Source of the DNA: JBQCHF01 sp051954955
Lineage (GTDB): Bacteria; Actinomycetota; Actinomycetes; Motilibacterales; Motilibacteraceae
Direction: 5' to 3'
NCBI GenBank assembly: GCA_051954955.1
Contig: JBQCHF010000038.1
Span: forward strand, 1-38,532
Length of the DNA stretch: 38,532 nucleotides
Part shown: positions 1 through 7,770 of the stretch, one piece after another
Layout of the letters: every line of letters starts with the position of its first letter
Numbering within the stretch: the stretch's first letter is position 1
The notes under the pieces: model-generated
What the model saw: only the letters and a program-made list of their open reading frames with translations
Told to the model about the DNA's origin: nothing
Databases searched by the model: none
Position numbers and translations under genes: made by a program

Positions 1-218
1 TACCGCCCCGTTGGGGGGCTTTTGCCCGTGGGGGGCCCCCCGCCCCCCCACCTTTGGGGGCCGGGGCTCCCCTCACGCATCCAGAACGGGTCCGGCGGCC
101 GGCAGCAAGACGTGCCGCCCGCCCGCTGCCCCCGTCACCAGCGCCGTTGACCTTGCACCTGCAAGACCGCACCGCGCCGCCGTGCGTGAGGGCACGCGGA
201 CCGGGTGAGGAGAACGGC
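1..218. other. Non-coding, G/C-run-rich gap downstream of trpD
   Basis: I see no convincing gene here. The first 80 bases hold runs of G and C that can fold on themselves (GTGGGGGG facing CCCCCCAC). The short frames across the region lack a ribosome binding site and look like by-products of the composition. Near trpD there is a small palindrome, CTTGCA-CC-TGCAAG. One copy of the dispersed motif described separately lies at 132-156. What lies left of base 1 is unknown, so a transcript may enter from there. Confidence 0.5.
132..156 (-). repeat. Dispersed 25-nt motif, copy 1
   Basis: The plus strand contains GTCACCAGCGCCGTTGACC inside a 25-nt block. Near-identical blocks occur at 22408-22432, 22484-22508 and 35364-35388. 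Shorter inverted forms occur at 22147-22166 and 35164-35183. All six lie outside genes. This copy is about 60 nt past the trpD stop, so trpD read-through transcripts would carry its complement. Function unknown. Confidence 0.7.
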
Positions 219-1268
219 TTACCGCAGCGCGCCCGCGACCTCGACCCAGCGCGCGAGCAGCGCCTCGGCGGCGCCGGAGTCGACCGCGGCGGCGACGTCG
301 GCGTGGGCGGCGGCGAGGTCCTCGAGCAGGCGCTCGGCGGTGGTGCCGCGGTAGGCGGCCAGGGTGGCGGCGGCGTTGAGCAGCACGACCTCGCGGACCG
401 GGCCCTGTTCGCCGGCGAGGAAGCGACGGGCCACCGCGGCGTTGTAGGGGGCGTCGGCGCCGCGCAGCGCCTCGGGCTGCACCGGGGCGATGCCCAGGGC
501 GGCCGGGTCGACGGAGGTCTCGGTGACCTGGCCGTCGCCCACCACCCAGACCCGCGACGTCGTCGTGGTGGTCAGCTCGTCCAGGCCGTCGTCGCCGCGG
601 AAGACCAGCGCGGAGACGCCGCGGCCGGCGAACACCCCCGCCATCACCCCGGCCATCCGCGGGTCGGCGCACCCGACCGCCTGGGCGGAGGGCCGGGCCG
701 GGTTGCTCAGCGGGCCGAGGACGTTGAACACCGTGGCCACGCCCAGCTCGCGCCGCGGGACGGCCGCGTGCCGGAACGAGGGGTGGAAGGTGGGCGCGAA
801 GCAGAAGGTGATGCCGACCTGCTCGGCCACCTGGCCCACCGCCTGCGGGGCGAGGTCGAGCGGCACACCGAGCTCCTCGAGCAGGTCGGCCGCGCCGCAG
901 GCCGACGACGCCGCGCGGTTGCCGTGCTTGACCACCCGGGCGCCGGCCGCGGCCACCCCCATCGCGGCCATCGTGGAGATGTTGACGGTGTGGGCGCGGT
1001 CTCCCCCGGTGCCCACGACGTCGACGATCGGTCCGTCCACGTGCAGCGGGGCGGCGACGTCGAGGATGGCCTGGGCGCAGCCGGTGACCTCATCCACCGT
1101 CTCGCCCTTGGCGCGCAGCGCCACCAGGAAGCCGGAGGTCTGCACGGCGGTGGCCTCGCCGGCCATCACCTGGCCCATCGCCCAGGCGGTGTCCTGCGCG
1201 GACAGGTCCTCGCCGCGGATCAGCGCGGTGAGCAGGTGCGGCCAGCCACGCTCGGCTGCGTCGGCCAT
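219..1268 (-). CDS. trpD: Anthranilate phosphoribosyltransferase
   Basis: This cytoplasmic enzyme transfers the phosphoribosyl group of PRPP to anthranilate, the second step of tryptophan synthesis. The 349-residue product has the normal family length and layout: a helical N-terminal domain, then the nucleoside phosphorylase-like catalytic domain. The PRPP/Mg loop GTGGD is at about 86-90 and KHGNRAAS at about 114-121. The chosen ATG has a strong GGGAGG site about 8 nt upstream. It is not next to other trp genes but sits beside the cytochrome oxidase genes, as trpD (Rv2192c) does in Mycobacterium, so co-regulation with trp genes is not implied. A PRPP synthetase gene lies about 6 kb away, which may be chance. 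Identification is secure. Confidence 0.97.
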   Translation of the reverse strand: MADAAERGWPHLLTALIRGEDLSAQDTAWAMGQVMAGEATAVQTSGFLVALRAKGETVDEVTGCAQAILDVAAPLHVDGPIVDVVGTGGDRAHTVNISTMAAMGVAAAGARVVKHGNRAASSACGAADLLEELGVPLDLAPQAVGQVAEQVGITFCFAPTFHPSFRHAAVPRRELGVATVFNVLGPLSNPARPSAQAVGCADPRMAGVMAGVFAGRGVSALVFRGDDGLDELTTTTTSRVWVVGDGQVTETSVDPAALGIAPVQPEALRGADAPYNAAVARRFLAGEQGPVREVVLLNAAATLAAYRGTTAERLLEDLAAAHADVAAAVDSGAAEALLARWVEVAGALR

Positions 1269-1309
1269 GGGGCTCCCTCCCGGGAGTCGGACGCCGGCGA
1301 GGGCGTGGG

Positions 1310-1744
1310 TCAGCGGGTGGCGGGCGTGCGCTCGATCCGGGCGCGCAGCAGCTCGGCCACGGTGCCGGCCAGAGTGACCGGGTCGATCGGGTGCGCCACC
1401 GCGGCGTCGGCGCGCGACCACGCGGCCAGCCAGTTGTCCTGCACCCGGCCGGTCAGCACCAGGATCGGGGGGCAGCGGTAGATCTCGTCCTTGACCTGGC
1501 GGCAGATGCCCAGGCCGCCGGCCGGGCTCGCCTCGCCGTCGAGGATGGCCAGGTCGAGCCCGCCCTGGTCCAGCCGGCTGATGACGGCCGGCTCGGTGGC
1601 GCACTCGACGAAGACGACCCGCGGCAGGTCCGCAGCCGGGCGCCGGCCGATGGCCAGGCGCACCTTCTCCCGCGTCACGGCGTCGTCGCTGTAGACCAGG
1701 ACGGTGCACGTGGGCTCGTCGGCGGCGCTGGCGTGCTCGCTCAT
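1310..1744 (-). CDS. Atypical response-regulator receiver protein without output domain
   Basis: The 144-residue product is a single receiver-like (CheY-fold) domain with no DNA-binding region. Visible positions are the acidic pair D20-D21 after the first strand (VLVYSDD), the putative phosphoacceptor D69 (LAILDGEAS) and the conserved threonine T98 (LVLTG). The nearly invariant lysine after the last strand is replaced by histidine (AVAHPIDP, about H118). This suggests altered or phosphorylation-independent signalling. No histidine kinase is nearby. It lies between trpD and the RraB-like gene on the same strand and may be co-transcribed with them. Single-domain receivers at this locus occur in other actinomycetes, but their role is not known to me. 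The ATG start is plausible and there is no good alternative. Confidence 0.75.
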   Translation of the reverse strand: MSEHASAADEPTCTVLVYSDDAVTREKVRLAIGRRPAADLPRVVFVECATEPAVISRLDQGGLDLAILDGEASPAGGLGICRQVKDEIYRCPPILVLTGRVQDNWLAAWSRADAAVAHPIDPVTLAGTVAELLRARIERTPATR

Positions 1745-1819
1745 CGCAGAAGAAGTCCTCGTCGTGGGGGTCGAACGTCGATACGGCGTGCTGGGCCGCT
1801 CCTGCGGCCACGGCGGATG

Positions 1820-2176
1820 CTACCGCCCAGCCCCCGGCGAGCCGCCCGCCGCATGGGCGTCGGCGCCGGCGTGCGAAGTGGCGGGGCCGAGGACGTCGTA
1901 GCCGACGACGTCGCCGCCCAGCCGCTGGGCAAGGCCGGCCATCCGGGACCTCTCCTGGGCCAGGGACAGGCCGGTGACCAGCTGGGCGCGACTGGCCCGC
2001 ACCGGCAAGGGCTCGTGGTCCGCGCCCTCGGCGGCAGCCACCACCAGCGCGTAGCCGTCCGGGGCCAGCAGCCGCGCCGCTTCCTCCACCGCCAGCTCGT
2101 CCGGCAGCAGCAGGTGGTGGCGGACCAGCAGCGGGTCGGCCAGCGGCACGCCACGCTCGGCCATGGCCGCCACCAC
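1820..2176 (-). CDS. RraB-family (ribonuclease E inhibitor-like) protein, 5' end uncertain
   Basis: The visible product resembles RraB, a small acidic protein that in E. coli binds RNase E and modulates mRNA decay. Aligning features are DPLLVRHHLLLPDE, the helix with AVEEAARLLAPDGY, and a C-terminal QERSRMAGLAQRL helix leading to GYDV. The match is by recognisable pattern only, so RraB-like is safer than a function. The GTG start given here has no clear ribosome binding site; an ATG at 2164 is also possible. Third-position G/C remains perfect upstream of both starts to about 2242, then continues in another frame up to a GTG two bases past the ctaG stop. The real gene therefore probably began there and is frameshifted, by mutation or sequencing error. 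It follows ctaG on the same strand. Confidence 0.6.
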   Translation of the reverse strand: MVAAMAERGVPLADPLLVRHHLLLPDELAVEEAARLLAPDGYALVVAAAEGADHEPLPVRASRAQLVTGLSLAQERSRMAGLAQRLGGDVVGYDVLGPATSHAGADAHAAGGSPGAGR

Positions 2177-2300
2177 CGCGGAGTCGGCCGCGGCCAGGTC
2201 GTAGCTCTCGGCGAGCAGGGCCAGGCTGCCGTCGTCGGCCAGGGCGGGCGCCCTGCGGCGCGCGGGACCGCCCGAACCAGCGGGCCAGCAGGCCGGCCAC
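2177..2300 (-). other. Probable missing N-terminus of the RraB-like gene, in a shifted frame
   Basis: A GTG at 2300-2298, just past the ctaG stop, opens a frame reading VAGLLARWFGRSRAP, a plausible basic N-terminus. Nearly every codon in it ends in G or C. From about 2245 the good codon pattern moves to the RraB frame (LADDGSLALLAESYDL), which reaches 1820 without a stop. The distance from this GTG to the stop is one base more than a multiple of three. One extra base in the stretch around 2240-2262, which is rich in G and C runs, would explain it. This is inferred from codon usage and the frame arithmetic. Confidence 0.5.
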
Positions 2301-2301
2301 C

Positions 2302-3366
2302 TCAGACCTCGCCCGGAGCAGTCGCCGGTGCCGGTGCCGCGACGGCTGCCCGCTCCTCGGCCTCGAGCCGGTCCAGCCGCCGGTCCTCCCGGGCCGCCTC
2401 GCGCTCGGACGCCGCCGCCCACTGGGCCACCAGCGCGCCGAACACCACCAGCCCGACGATGTCGCCGGTCCCCCAGAGGATGCCGCCGGCGATCCGCTGG
2501 TCCCCTGCGAGGGTCGGGCCCCAGGTGCGGTGCAGGTCGGCGTACCAGTCGCCACCGATCAGGGCCGCGGAGTCCATGATCACCACGCCCAGGATGGCGT
2601 GGAAGGGCAGCGTGGCGAACACGCCGAGCATCCGGAACAGGTGCTGCGGGCGGGACGGCAGCGGGTCGATGCCGATGACCACCCAGAACCACAGGCAGCC
2701 GACCAGGACGAAGTGCAGGTGGTTGAGGTCGTGCAGCAGCGGGTGGCGCAGCGTGGCGTCGTAGAGCCCGGTGAAGTAGAGGACGAACGGGTTCACCACG
2801 AAGATCAGGAACGCCACGACCGGGAAGGTCAGCACCTTCGCCACCCGGCTGTGGATAAGGCTGAGGAGGGTGCGCCGGCCGCCGAGCGGCAGCGTGCGCA
2901 GGGCCAGGGTGATCGGCGCCCCGAGCGCCATGAAGATCGGGCCGGCCATGTTGAGGATCATGTGCTGGACCATGTGGGTCCACAGCAGCGTGGTGTCGTA
3001 GAGCGCCAGCGCCCCCTGAGTGGCCACGCCGATGAACGCCAGGCCGACGTAGAAGGCGGCGGTGCGCCCGACCGGCCAGCGGTCGCCGCGCCCGTGCAGG
3101 CGGCCGACGCCGACCCCGTAGAGGGCGCCGACCAGCACCAGGGCCAGCAGCGGCACCCACTCGACGTGCCAGGTGAGGAAGAACCGGGCGGGGGTGAGCG
3201 CCGGGGGCAGGTCCGCGCCCTCCGCTCCCCCGTGGGCCAGCACCGCATCGCCGACGGCGGCGAGCGGGTGGCCCGTCTGCAGCGGGGTGTGCAGGCCGGT
3301 CTGCACGCCGGTCTGCACGCCGGTCTGCAGGCCGGTCAGCACGGTGGTCAGGACGCCGGAAGGCAC
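2302..3366 (-). CDS. ctaG: Cytochrome c oxidase assembly protein CtaG (caa3-type family)
   Basis: This is a polytopic membrane protein of the actinobacterial/Bacillus CtaG family (PF09678 type), needed to mature the copper centres of aa3/caa3 oxidases. The family signature is visible in the order FFLTWHVEW, then WTHMVQHMILNMAGP, then LHDLNHLHFVLVGCLWFW, and PFHAILGVVIM; the histidines are candidate copper ligands. About seven hydrophobic segments span residues 60-310, followed by a charged, Ala/Glu-rich cytoplasmic tail. The first 30 residues come from a degenerate 12-nt tandem repeat (TGLQTGVQTGVQTG) and are not part of the family core, so translation could instead start at a GTG near 3243. 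It is divergent from ctaE, which it serves. Confidence 0.88.
   Translation of the reverse strand: MPSGVLTTVLTGLQTGVQTGVQTGLHTPLQTGHPLAAVGDAVLAHGGAEGADLPPALTPARFFLTWHVEWVPLLALVLVGALYGVGVGRLHGRGDRWPVGRTAAFYVGLAFIGVATQGALALYDTTLLWTHMVQHMILNMAGPIFMALGAPITLALRTLPLGGRRTLLSLIHSRVAKVLTFPVVAFLIFVVNPFVLYFTGLYDATLRHPLLHDLNHLHFVLVGCLWFWVVIGIDPLPSRPQHLFRMLGVFATLPFHAILGVVIMDSAALIGGDWYADLHRTWGPTLAGDQRIAGGILWGTGDIVGLVVFGALVAQWAAASEREAAREDRRLDRLEAEERAAVAAPAPATAPGEV
3271..3342. repeat. Six degenerate 12-nt tandem units in the 5' end of ctaG
   Basis: On the plus strand the unit is GCCGGTCTGCAC. Two units at 3295-3318 are identical, the next differs at one base, and the outer units are more diverged. The period is a multiple of three, so the ctaG frame is kept and reads as TGVQ-type repeats. 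A change in copy number would change the length of the protein's N-terminus or of the leader. Confidence 0.85.
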
Positions 3367-3409
3367 TCCGCCAGGCTACGACGAGGCGCGCAGGGGGCAC
3401 GCTCGAGGC

Positions 3410-3442
3410 CGCGCCGAGGCCGCGCCGAGGCCGCGCCGAGGG
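3410..3442. repeat. Three 11-nt tandem repeats in the ctaG-ctaE divergent gap
   Basis: CCGCGCCGAGG occurs three times head to tail, without mismatch, in the 202-nt space between the ctaG and ctaE starts. The rest of the gap should hold both promoters. I see no clear -35/-10 pair, only a possible TTGTTC near 3512. Copy-number change would alter promoter spacing, which is inference. Confidence 0.75.
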
Positions 3443-3568
3443 CCGCCCGGCAGCCCGGGTCCGCGATCGCCCGACGAGGCCGCCTACCCACTCCACGATC
3501 CCTCGAAGTCGAACTTGTTCAGGACTCGCCGGGGGTGGGGGTCGTGACCTTGGGAAGGTGCCGCAATA

Positions 3569-4219
3569 ATGGCGCCCGTGGCGACAGCATCCGCAGTTCA
3601 GACCGCGCCGGCGCACGCCCCGGCCAACCGGCCGAACATGGTCAGCATCGGGACCATCGTCTGGCTGTCCTCCGAGCTCATGTTCTTCGCGGCCCTGTTC
3701 GCGATGTACTTCACGATCCGCTCGGTGGAGGCCCCCCTCTGGGCCGAGCGGGCCAGCAAGCTCGAGGTGCCCTTCGCGACGGTCAACACCACCGTCCTGG
3801 TGCTCTCCTCGGTCACCTGCCAGCTCGGCGTCTTCGCGGCCGAGCGGTTCCAGGTGCGCCGGACCGGCACGCTGCTGCAGGTCGGCAAGTGGGGCCTGCG
3901 CGAGTGGTTCGTGCTCACCTTCCTCATGGGCGCGTTCTTCATCGGCGGCCAGGTCTACGAGTACGCCGGCCTGGTGTCCAAGGACGGCCTCACGCTGTCC
4001 TCGGACCCCTACGGCTCGGTCTTCTATCTCACGACCGGCTTCCACGGCATGCACGTCACCGGCGGTCTGATCGCCTTCCTGCTCGTGCTCGGACGCACCT
4101 TCGCGGCCAAGCGCTTCACCCACGAGCAAGCCACCAGCGCCATCGTCGTCTCGTACTACTGGCACTTCGTCGACGTGGTGTGGATCGGCCTGTTCGCGAC
4201 CATCTACCTGATCAAGTAG
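3569..4219 (+). CDS. ctaE: Cytochrome c oxidase subunit III
   Basis: Integral membrane subunit III of the aa3 oxidase, which forms a supercomplex with the cytochrome bcc complex in actinobacteria. The 216-residue product has the short five-helix form typical of this phylum. Characteristic pieces are the first helix IGTIVWLSSELMFFAALFAM, the FHGMHVTGGLIAF segment, and the final helix with SYYWHFVDVVWIGLFATIYL, whose HxxDxxW motif marks the family. The ATG is preceded by GGGAAGG at a suitable distance. It begins the ctaE-qcrC-qcrA-qcrB run, the order found across actinomycetes; the gap to qcrC is only 9 nt, so one transcript is likely. Confidence 0.97.
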   Translation: MAPVATASAVQTAPAHAPANRPNMVSIGTIVWLSSELMFFAALFAMYFTIRSVEAPLWAERASKLEVPFATVNTTVLVLSSVTCQLGVFAAERFQVRRTGTLLQVGKWGLREWFVLTFLMGAFFIGGQVYEYAGLVSKDGLTLSSDPYGSVFYLTTGFHGMHVTGGLIAFLLVLGRTFAAKRFTHEQATSAIVVSYYWHFVDVVWIGLFATIYLIK

Positions 4220-4228
4220 GGATCGACG

Positions 4229-5026
4229 TTGAGCTCCCACTCCGCCCGGCGGCGCTCGCCGCTGGCGACCTCCGCCGTCATCCTGCTGGCGCTGCTGGTC
4301 ACCGGTGCCCTCTACGCGGTGCTCTCGCCGCGCTCGGAGGCCGCGGCCGGCGTCAAGGGCCAGAACGACCCGATCGCGGCCGGTCGTGAGCTGTTCCTCG
4401 CCAACTGCTCCACCTGCCACGGCATCAACGCCCAGGGCTCCAGCGACGGACCGTCGCTGGTCGGGGTCGGGGCTGCCGCGGTCGACTTCCAGGTGGGCAC
4501 CGGGCGCATGCCGGCCTACACCTCGGACGCCCCGCAGATCCCCAAGGGTCGCGTGGTCTTCTCCCAGAACGAGATCGACCAGCTGGCCGCCTATGTCGCC
4601 AGCCTCGGCCCGGGCCCGTCGGTGCCCACCCAGGACCAGTACTCCTACAAGGACCTCAAGCCCGAGCAGATCGCCGAGGGCGGGGAGCTGTTCCGCACCA
4701 ACTGCGCCATGTGCCACAACTTCAACGGCTCCGGCGGCGCGCTGACGCACGGCAAGTACGCCCCCTCGCTGGTGGGCGTCCAGCCGAAGTACATCTACGA
4801 GGCGATGCTGACCGGCCCGCAGTCGATGCCGGTGTTCGGCAGCACCCTCTCGCAGCAGCAGAAGCAGCAGATCATCGGCTACCTCACCACCCTGCACACC
4901 CAGCCGAACTACGGCGGCCTGGACCTGGGCACCATCGGCCCGGTGAGCGAGGGTCTGTTCATGTGGATCGTCGGGATCGGCGCCCTCATCGGGTGCGCGG
5001 TCTGGCTGGGAGCGAAGGCATCGTGA
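4229..5026 (+). CDS. qcrC: Di-haem cytochrome c subunit of the cytochrome bcc complex
   Basis: QcrC is the membrane-bound c-type cytochrome that replaces both cytochrome c1 and soluble cytochrome c, passing electrons from QcrA to the CuA centre of CtaC. Two haem-binding motifs are visible, CSTCH at about residue 60 and CAMCH at about 159, each in a cytochrome c fold with a downstream methionine ligand candidate (GRMPAY and QSMPVF). An N-terminal hydrophobic segment (residues 13-32) serves as signal or anchor, and a C-terminal helix (MWIVGIGALIGCAVWL) anchors the protein. The length of 265 residues is normal. The start is taken as TTG, 9 nt after ctaE, with a weak AGGGAT site. The stop overlaps the qcrA GTG (GTGA). 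Confidence 0.96.
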   Translation: MSSHSARRRSPLATSAVILLALLVTGALYAVLSPRSEAAAGVKGQNDPIAAGRELFLANCSTCHGINAQGSSDGPSLVGVGAAAVDFQVGTGRMPAYTSDAPQIPKGRVVFSQNEIDQLAAYVASLGPGPSVPTQDQYSYKDLKPEQIAEGGELFRTNCAMCHNFNGSGGALTHGKYAPSLVGVQPKYIYEAMLTGPQSMPVFGSTLSQQQKQQIIGYLTTLHTQPNYGGLDLGTIGPVSEGLFMWIVGIGALIGCAVWLGAKAS

Positions 5027-6069
5027 GCGAGCACAGCAACGGATCGGCCGACGTCGTCCCGGCCGCGAGCGCGCCGGGCGGGCTCGAGCAGCAGTTCCCG
5101 GACCCGGGCCTGCCCGCCCACGTCCACCGCCGCACCGACATCGACGCGACCGCGGCCAAGCGGGCCGAGCGGACGGTCGTCCGGCTGTTCCTGCTCAGCA
5201 TCGCCGGCACGGTCCTGTTCGTCGTGGCCTGGTACCTCTTCCCGGTCAACGGGCGGCTGGACAACGTCGCCACCTCGCGGCTGCTCCTGGGCCTCGGTCT
5301 CGGCCTGGCGCTGTTCTGCATCGGCGTCGGGGCGGTCTACTGGGCCAAGAAGCTCATGCCCGACGTCGAGGTGGTCGAGGACCGCCACCCCATCGCCTCC
5401 ACCCCGGAGGAGCGCGAGGGCGCCCTGGAGGTGCTGCGCGAGGGCGGCGAGGCGACCGGCTTCGGTCGACGCAAGATGATCTGGGGCTCGCTCACCGGCG
5501 CCCTGGGCGCCCTGGCGCTGCCGGCGATCATCCCGCTCAAGGACCTGTGGATCCGCGACCCGCAGGCCAAGCAGCCGGCCGCCCTGCTGTCCGAGACGAT
5601 GTGGAAGGCGGGCACGCGGATCGTCACCGACCCGCTGCTCGAGCCGATCAAGGCCACCGACATCGAGCTCGGCTCCGTGGTCCACGTCCTGCCCGAGGGC
5701 ATCGACAAGCTCGAGGACCCGCTGGACGAGAAGGCCAAGAGCGCGGTCCTGCTGATCCGCCTCGAGCCCTCCGAGGTCGCTCCCCCGCCCCCCGGACGGG
5801 AGAACTGGTCCTACAACGGCATCTACGCCTACTCGAAGATCTGCACCCACATGGGCTGCCCGGTGGCCCTCTACGAGCAGCAGACGCACAACCTGCTGTG
5901 CCCCTGCCACCAGTCGACCTTCGACGTCACGCAGTACTGCAAGGTCGTGTTCGGCCCCGCAGCCCGACCGCTGCCTCAGCTAGCGATCACCGTGGATGCG
6001 GACGGATACTTGGTGGCACAGCAAGGGTTCACTGAGCCCACCGGCCCGAGCTTCTGGGAGCGCGGATGA
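5023..6069 (+). CDS. qcrA: Rieske iron-sulfur subunit of the cytochrome bcc complex
   Basis: QcrA carries the Rieske [2Fe-2S] cluster that takes electrons from menaquinol at the Qo site. The product from the overlapping GTG has 348 residues. Cluster boxes are CTHMGC (C274, H276, with C279 for the disulfide) and CPCHQS (C293, H296, with C295). Actinobacterial features are present: a long N-terminal cytoplasmic extension, a hydrophobic pair at about residues 50-110, and a third segment before the soluble domain. The GTG overlapping the qcrC stop is the only start that gives a normal length; the frame stays open further upstream only because it runs antiparallel to nothing else in that reading. 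The stop overlaps the qcrB ATG (ATGA), so translation is probably coupled. Confidence 0.96.
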   Translation: MSEHSNGSADVVPAASAPGGLEQQFPDPGLPAHVHRRTDIDATAAKRAERTVVRLFLLSIAGTVLFVVAWYLFPVNGRLDNVATSRLLLGLGLGLALFCIGVGAVYWAKKLMPDVEVVEDRHPIASTPEEREGALEVLREGGEATGFGRRKMIWGSLTGALGALALPAIIPLKDLWIRDPQAKQPAALLSETMWKAGTRIVTDPLLEPIKATDIELGSVVHVLPEGIDKLEDPLDEKAKSAVLLIRLEPSEVAPPPPGRENWSYNGIYAYSKICTHMGCPVALYEQQTHNLLCPCHQSTFDVTQYCKVVFGPAARPLPQLAITVDADGYLVAQQGFTEPTGPSFWERG

Positions 6070-7676
6070 GCACGACGGCACGCGTCGCCGGGACCGTCGG
6101 GAACTGGGCGGACGAGCGCCTGGGGATCGGCAAGGTCGCCAAGAAGGGCCTGCGCAAGGTCTTCCCGGACCACTGGTCCTTCATGCTGGGCGAGATCTCG
6201 CTCTACAGCTTCATCATCCTGCTGCTGTCGGGCACCTTCCTCACCCTCTGGTACAAGCCCTCGACCACCGAGGTGCTCTACAACGGCTCCTACGTTCCCC
6301 TGCGCGGGCTGCACCTGTCCCAGGCCTACGTCTCCACGCTCGAGCTCTCCTTCGACGTGCGCGGTGGCCTGCTCATGCGGCAGATCCACCACTGGGCGGC
6401 GCTGATTTTCGTGGCCGCGATGACGGTCCACATGCTCCGGGTGTTCTTCACCGGCGCGTTCCGCAAGCCGCGCGAGATCAACTGGGTCATCGGCTCGATC
6501 CTCGTGCTGCTGGGCATCATCGAGGGCTTCGCCGGATACTCCCTGCCCGACGACCTGCTCTCGGGCACCGGCCTGCGCATCGCCGAGGCGATCATCCAGG
6601 CGATCCCGGTCATCGGCTCGTGGATGGCGTTCTTCGTGTTCGGCGGCGAGTTCCCGGGTCAGGACTTCATCCCGCGGCTCTACACGATCCACGTGCTGCT
6701 GCTGCCGGGCATCTTCCTGGCCCTGATCACCGTGCACCTGATCCTGGTCGTGTACGCCAAGCACACCCAGTACCCCGGGCCCGGGCGGACCAACAAGAAC
6801 GTCGTCGGCTATCCGCTGATGCCGGTCTACATCGCCAAGGCCGGCGGCTTCTTCTTCATGGTGTTCGGCGTCATCGCGCTGATCTCGGCGATCGCCACGA
6901 TCAACCCGATCTGGATGTACGGCGCCTACACCCCGACCCAGGTCACCGCCGGGTCGCAGCCCGACTGGTACATGGGCTTCCTCGACGGCGCGGTGCGCAC
7001 CATGCCCAACCTCGAGACGCACCTGGCCGGCATCACGATCAGCTGGAACATCATCGTCCCGGCCCTGATCATGCCCGGCATCATCACGACGCTGATGATC
7101 CTCTACCCGTGGATCGAGGCCTGGATCACCGGTGACCGCCGCGAGCACCACGTGCTCGACCGGCCCCGCAACGCCCCCACCCGCACCGGGCTGGGCGTCA
7201 TGTCGCTGACCTTCTACTGCGTCCTGTGGGCCAACGGCGGCAACGACGTCATCGCCGAGACGTTCCACCTGTCGATCAACGCGATCACCTGGACCGCCCG
7301 CATCGCGCTGTTCGTGGCCCCGCCGATCGCGTTCGTGATCGCCAAGCGGATCTGCCTGGCTCTGCAGCGGCGTGACCGCGAGAAGGTGCTGCACGGCCGT
7401 GAGACCGGCATCGTCATGCGCACGCCGGACGGCGAGTTCTACGAGGTGCACGAGCCGGTCAGCGCCGCCGAGGCCCACGTCCTCACCCAGCACGACAGTT
7501 ACCGTCCGCTGGCGCTCGAGGCCGACGTCGACGAGAACGGCGTTCCGAACCCGAAGAGCCGCAGCCAGAAGATCCGGGCTCGGCTGACCAACTTCTACTT
7601 CGGTGACGCCATCGAGCCGGCCACCCCGCGCGAGGTCCGCGAGCTCGAGGCCGCGCACAGCGGCGGCGAGCACTGA
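6066..7676 (+). CDS. qcrB: Cytochrome b subunit of the cytochrome bcc complex
   Basis: QcrB is the menaquinol-oxidising, di-haem b membrane subunit. The 536 residues include the expected transmembrane bundle, haem-ligand histidines in RQIHHWAALIFVAAMTVHM and in YTIHVLLLPGIFLALITVHL, and the quinone-site tripeptide as PDW (SQPDWYMG) where many families have PEW. The long C-terminal part with further helices and a charged cytoplasmic tail is typical of actinobacterial QcrB. This subunit is the known target of the imidazopyridine Q203 in mycobacteria; I do not infer sensitivity here. Its ATG overlaps the qcrA stop. A strong hairpin 27 nt after the stop ends the operon. Confidence 0.97.
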   Translation: MSTTARVAGTVGNWADERLGIGKVAKKGLRKVFPDHWSFMLGEISLYSFIILLLSGTFLTLWYKPSTTEVLYNGSYVPLRGLHLSQAYVSTLELSFDVRGGLLMRQIHHWAALIFVAAMTVHMLRVFFTGAFRKPREINWVIGSILVLLGIIEGFAGYSLPDDLLSGTGLRIAEAIIQAIPVIGSWMAFFVFGGEFPGQDFIPRLYTIHVLLLPGIFLALITVHLILVVYAKHTQYPGPGRTNKNVVGYPLMPVYIAKAGGFFFMVFGVIALISAIATINPIWMYGAYTPTQVTAGSQPDWYMGFLDGAVRTMPNLETHLAGITISWNIIVPALIMPGIITTLMILYPWIEAWITGDRREHHVLDRPRNAPTRTGLGVMSLTFYCVLWANGGNDVIAETFHLSINAITWTARIALFVAPPIAFVIAKRICLALQRRDREKVLHGRETGIVMRTPDGEFYEVHEPVSAAEAHVLTQHDSYRPLALEADVDENGVPNPKSRSQKIRARLTNFYFGDAIEPATPREVRELEAAHSGGEH

Positions 7677-7702
7677 TCGTGGTCTGACCGCTCACGCGAC
7701 AC

Positions 7703-7740
7703 CGACGGAGCCCCGGTCCTTTCGGACCGGGGCTCCGTCG
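7703..7740. terminator. Bidirectional terminator between qcrB and the PRPP synthetase gene
   Basis: A perfect 17-bp stem, starting CGACGGAGCCCCGGTCC, closes over a TTTC loop. It lies between two convergent genes, 27 nt after the qcrB stop and 31 nt from the end of the gene on the other strand. The T-tract is short (TTGT), as is common in high-GC actinobacteria. Confidence 0.88.
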
Positions 7741-7770
7741 TTGTCGGGAGGTCAGACGGCGGGATGGCCC

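Noticed and set aside
11..208. 65-codon plus-strand frame at the window start
   Set aside because: It has no ribosome site, consists of G/C runs, and contains the dispersed motif. It is not conserved in any way I can see.
1820..4897. A 1025-codon open frame on the minus strand across ctaG, ctaE and qcrC
   Set aside because: Only its last part is real (RraB-like). The rest is antisense to or out of frame with well-identified genes and owes its length to the rarity of stop codons at high GC.
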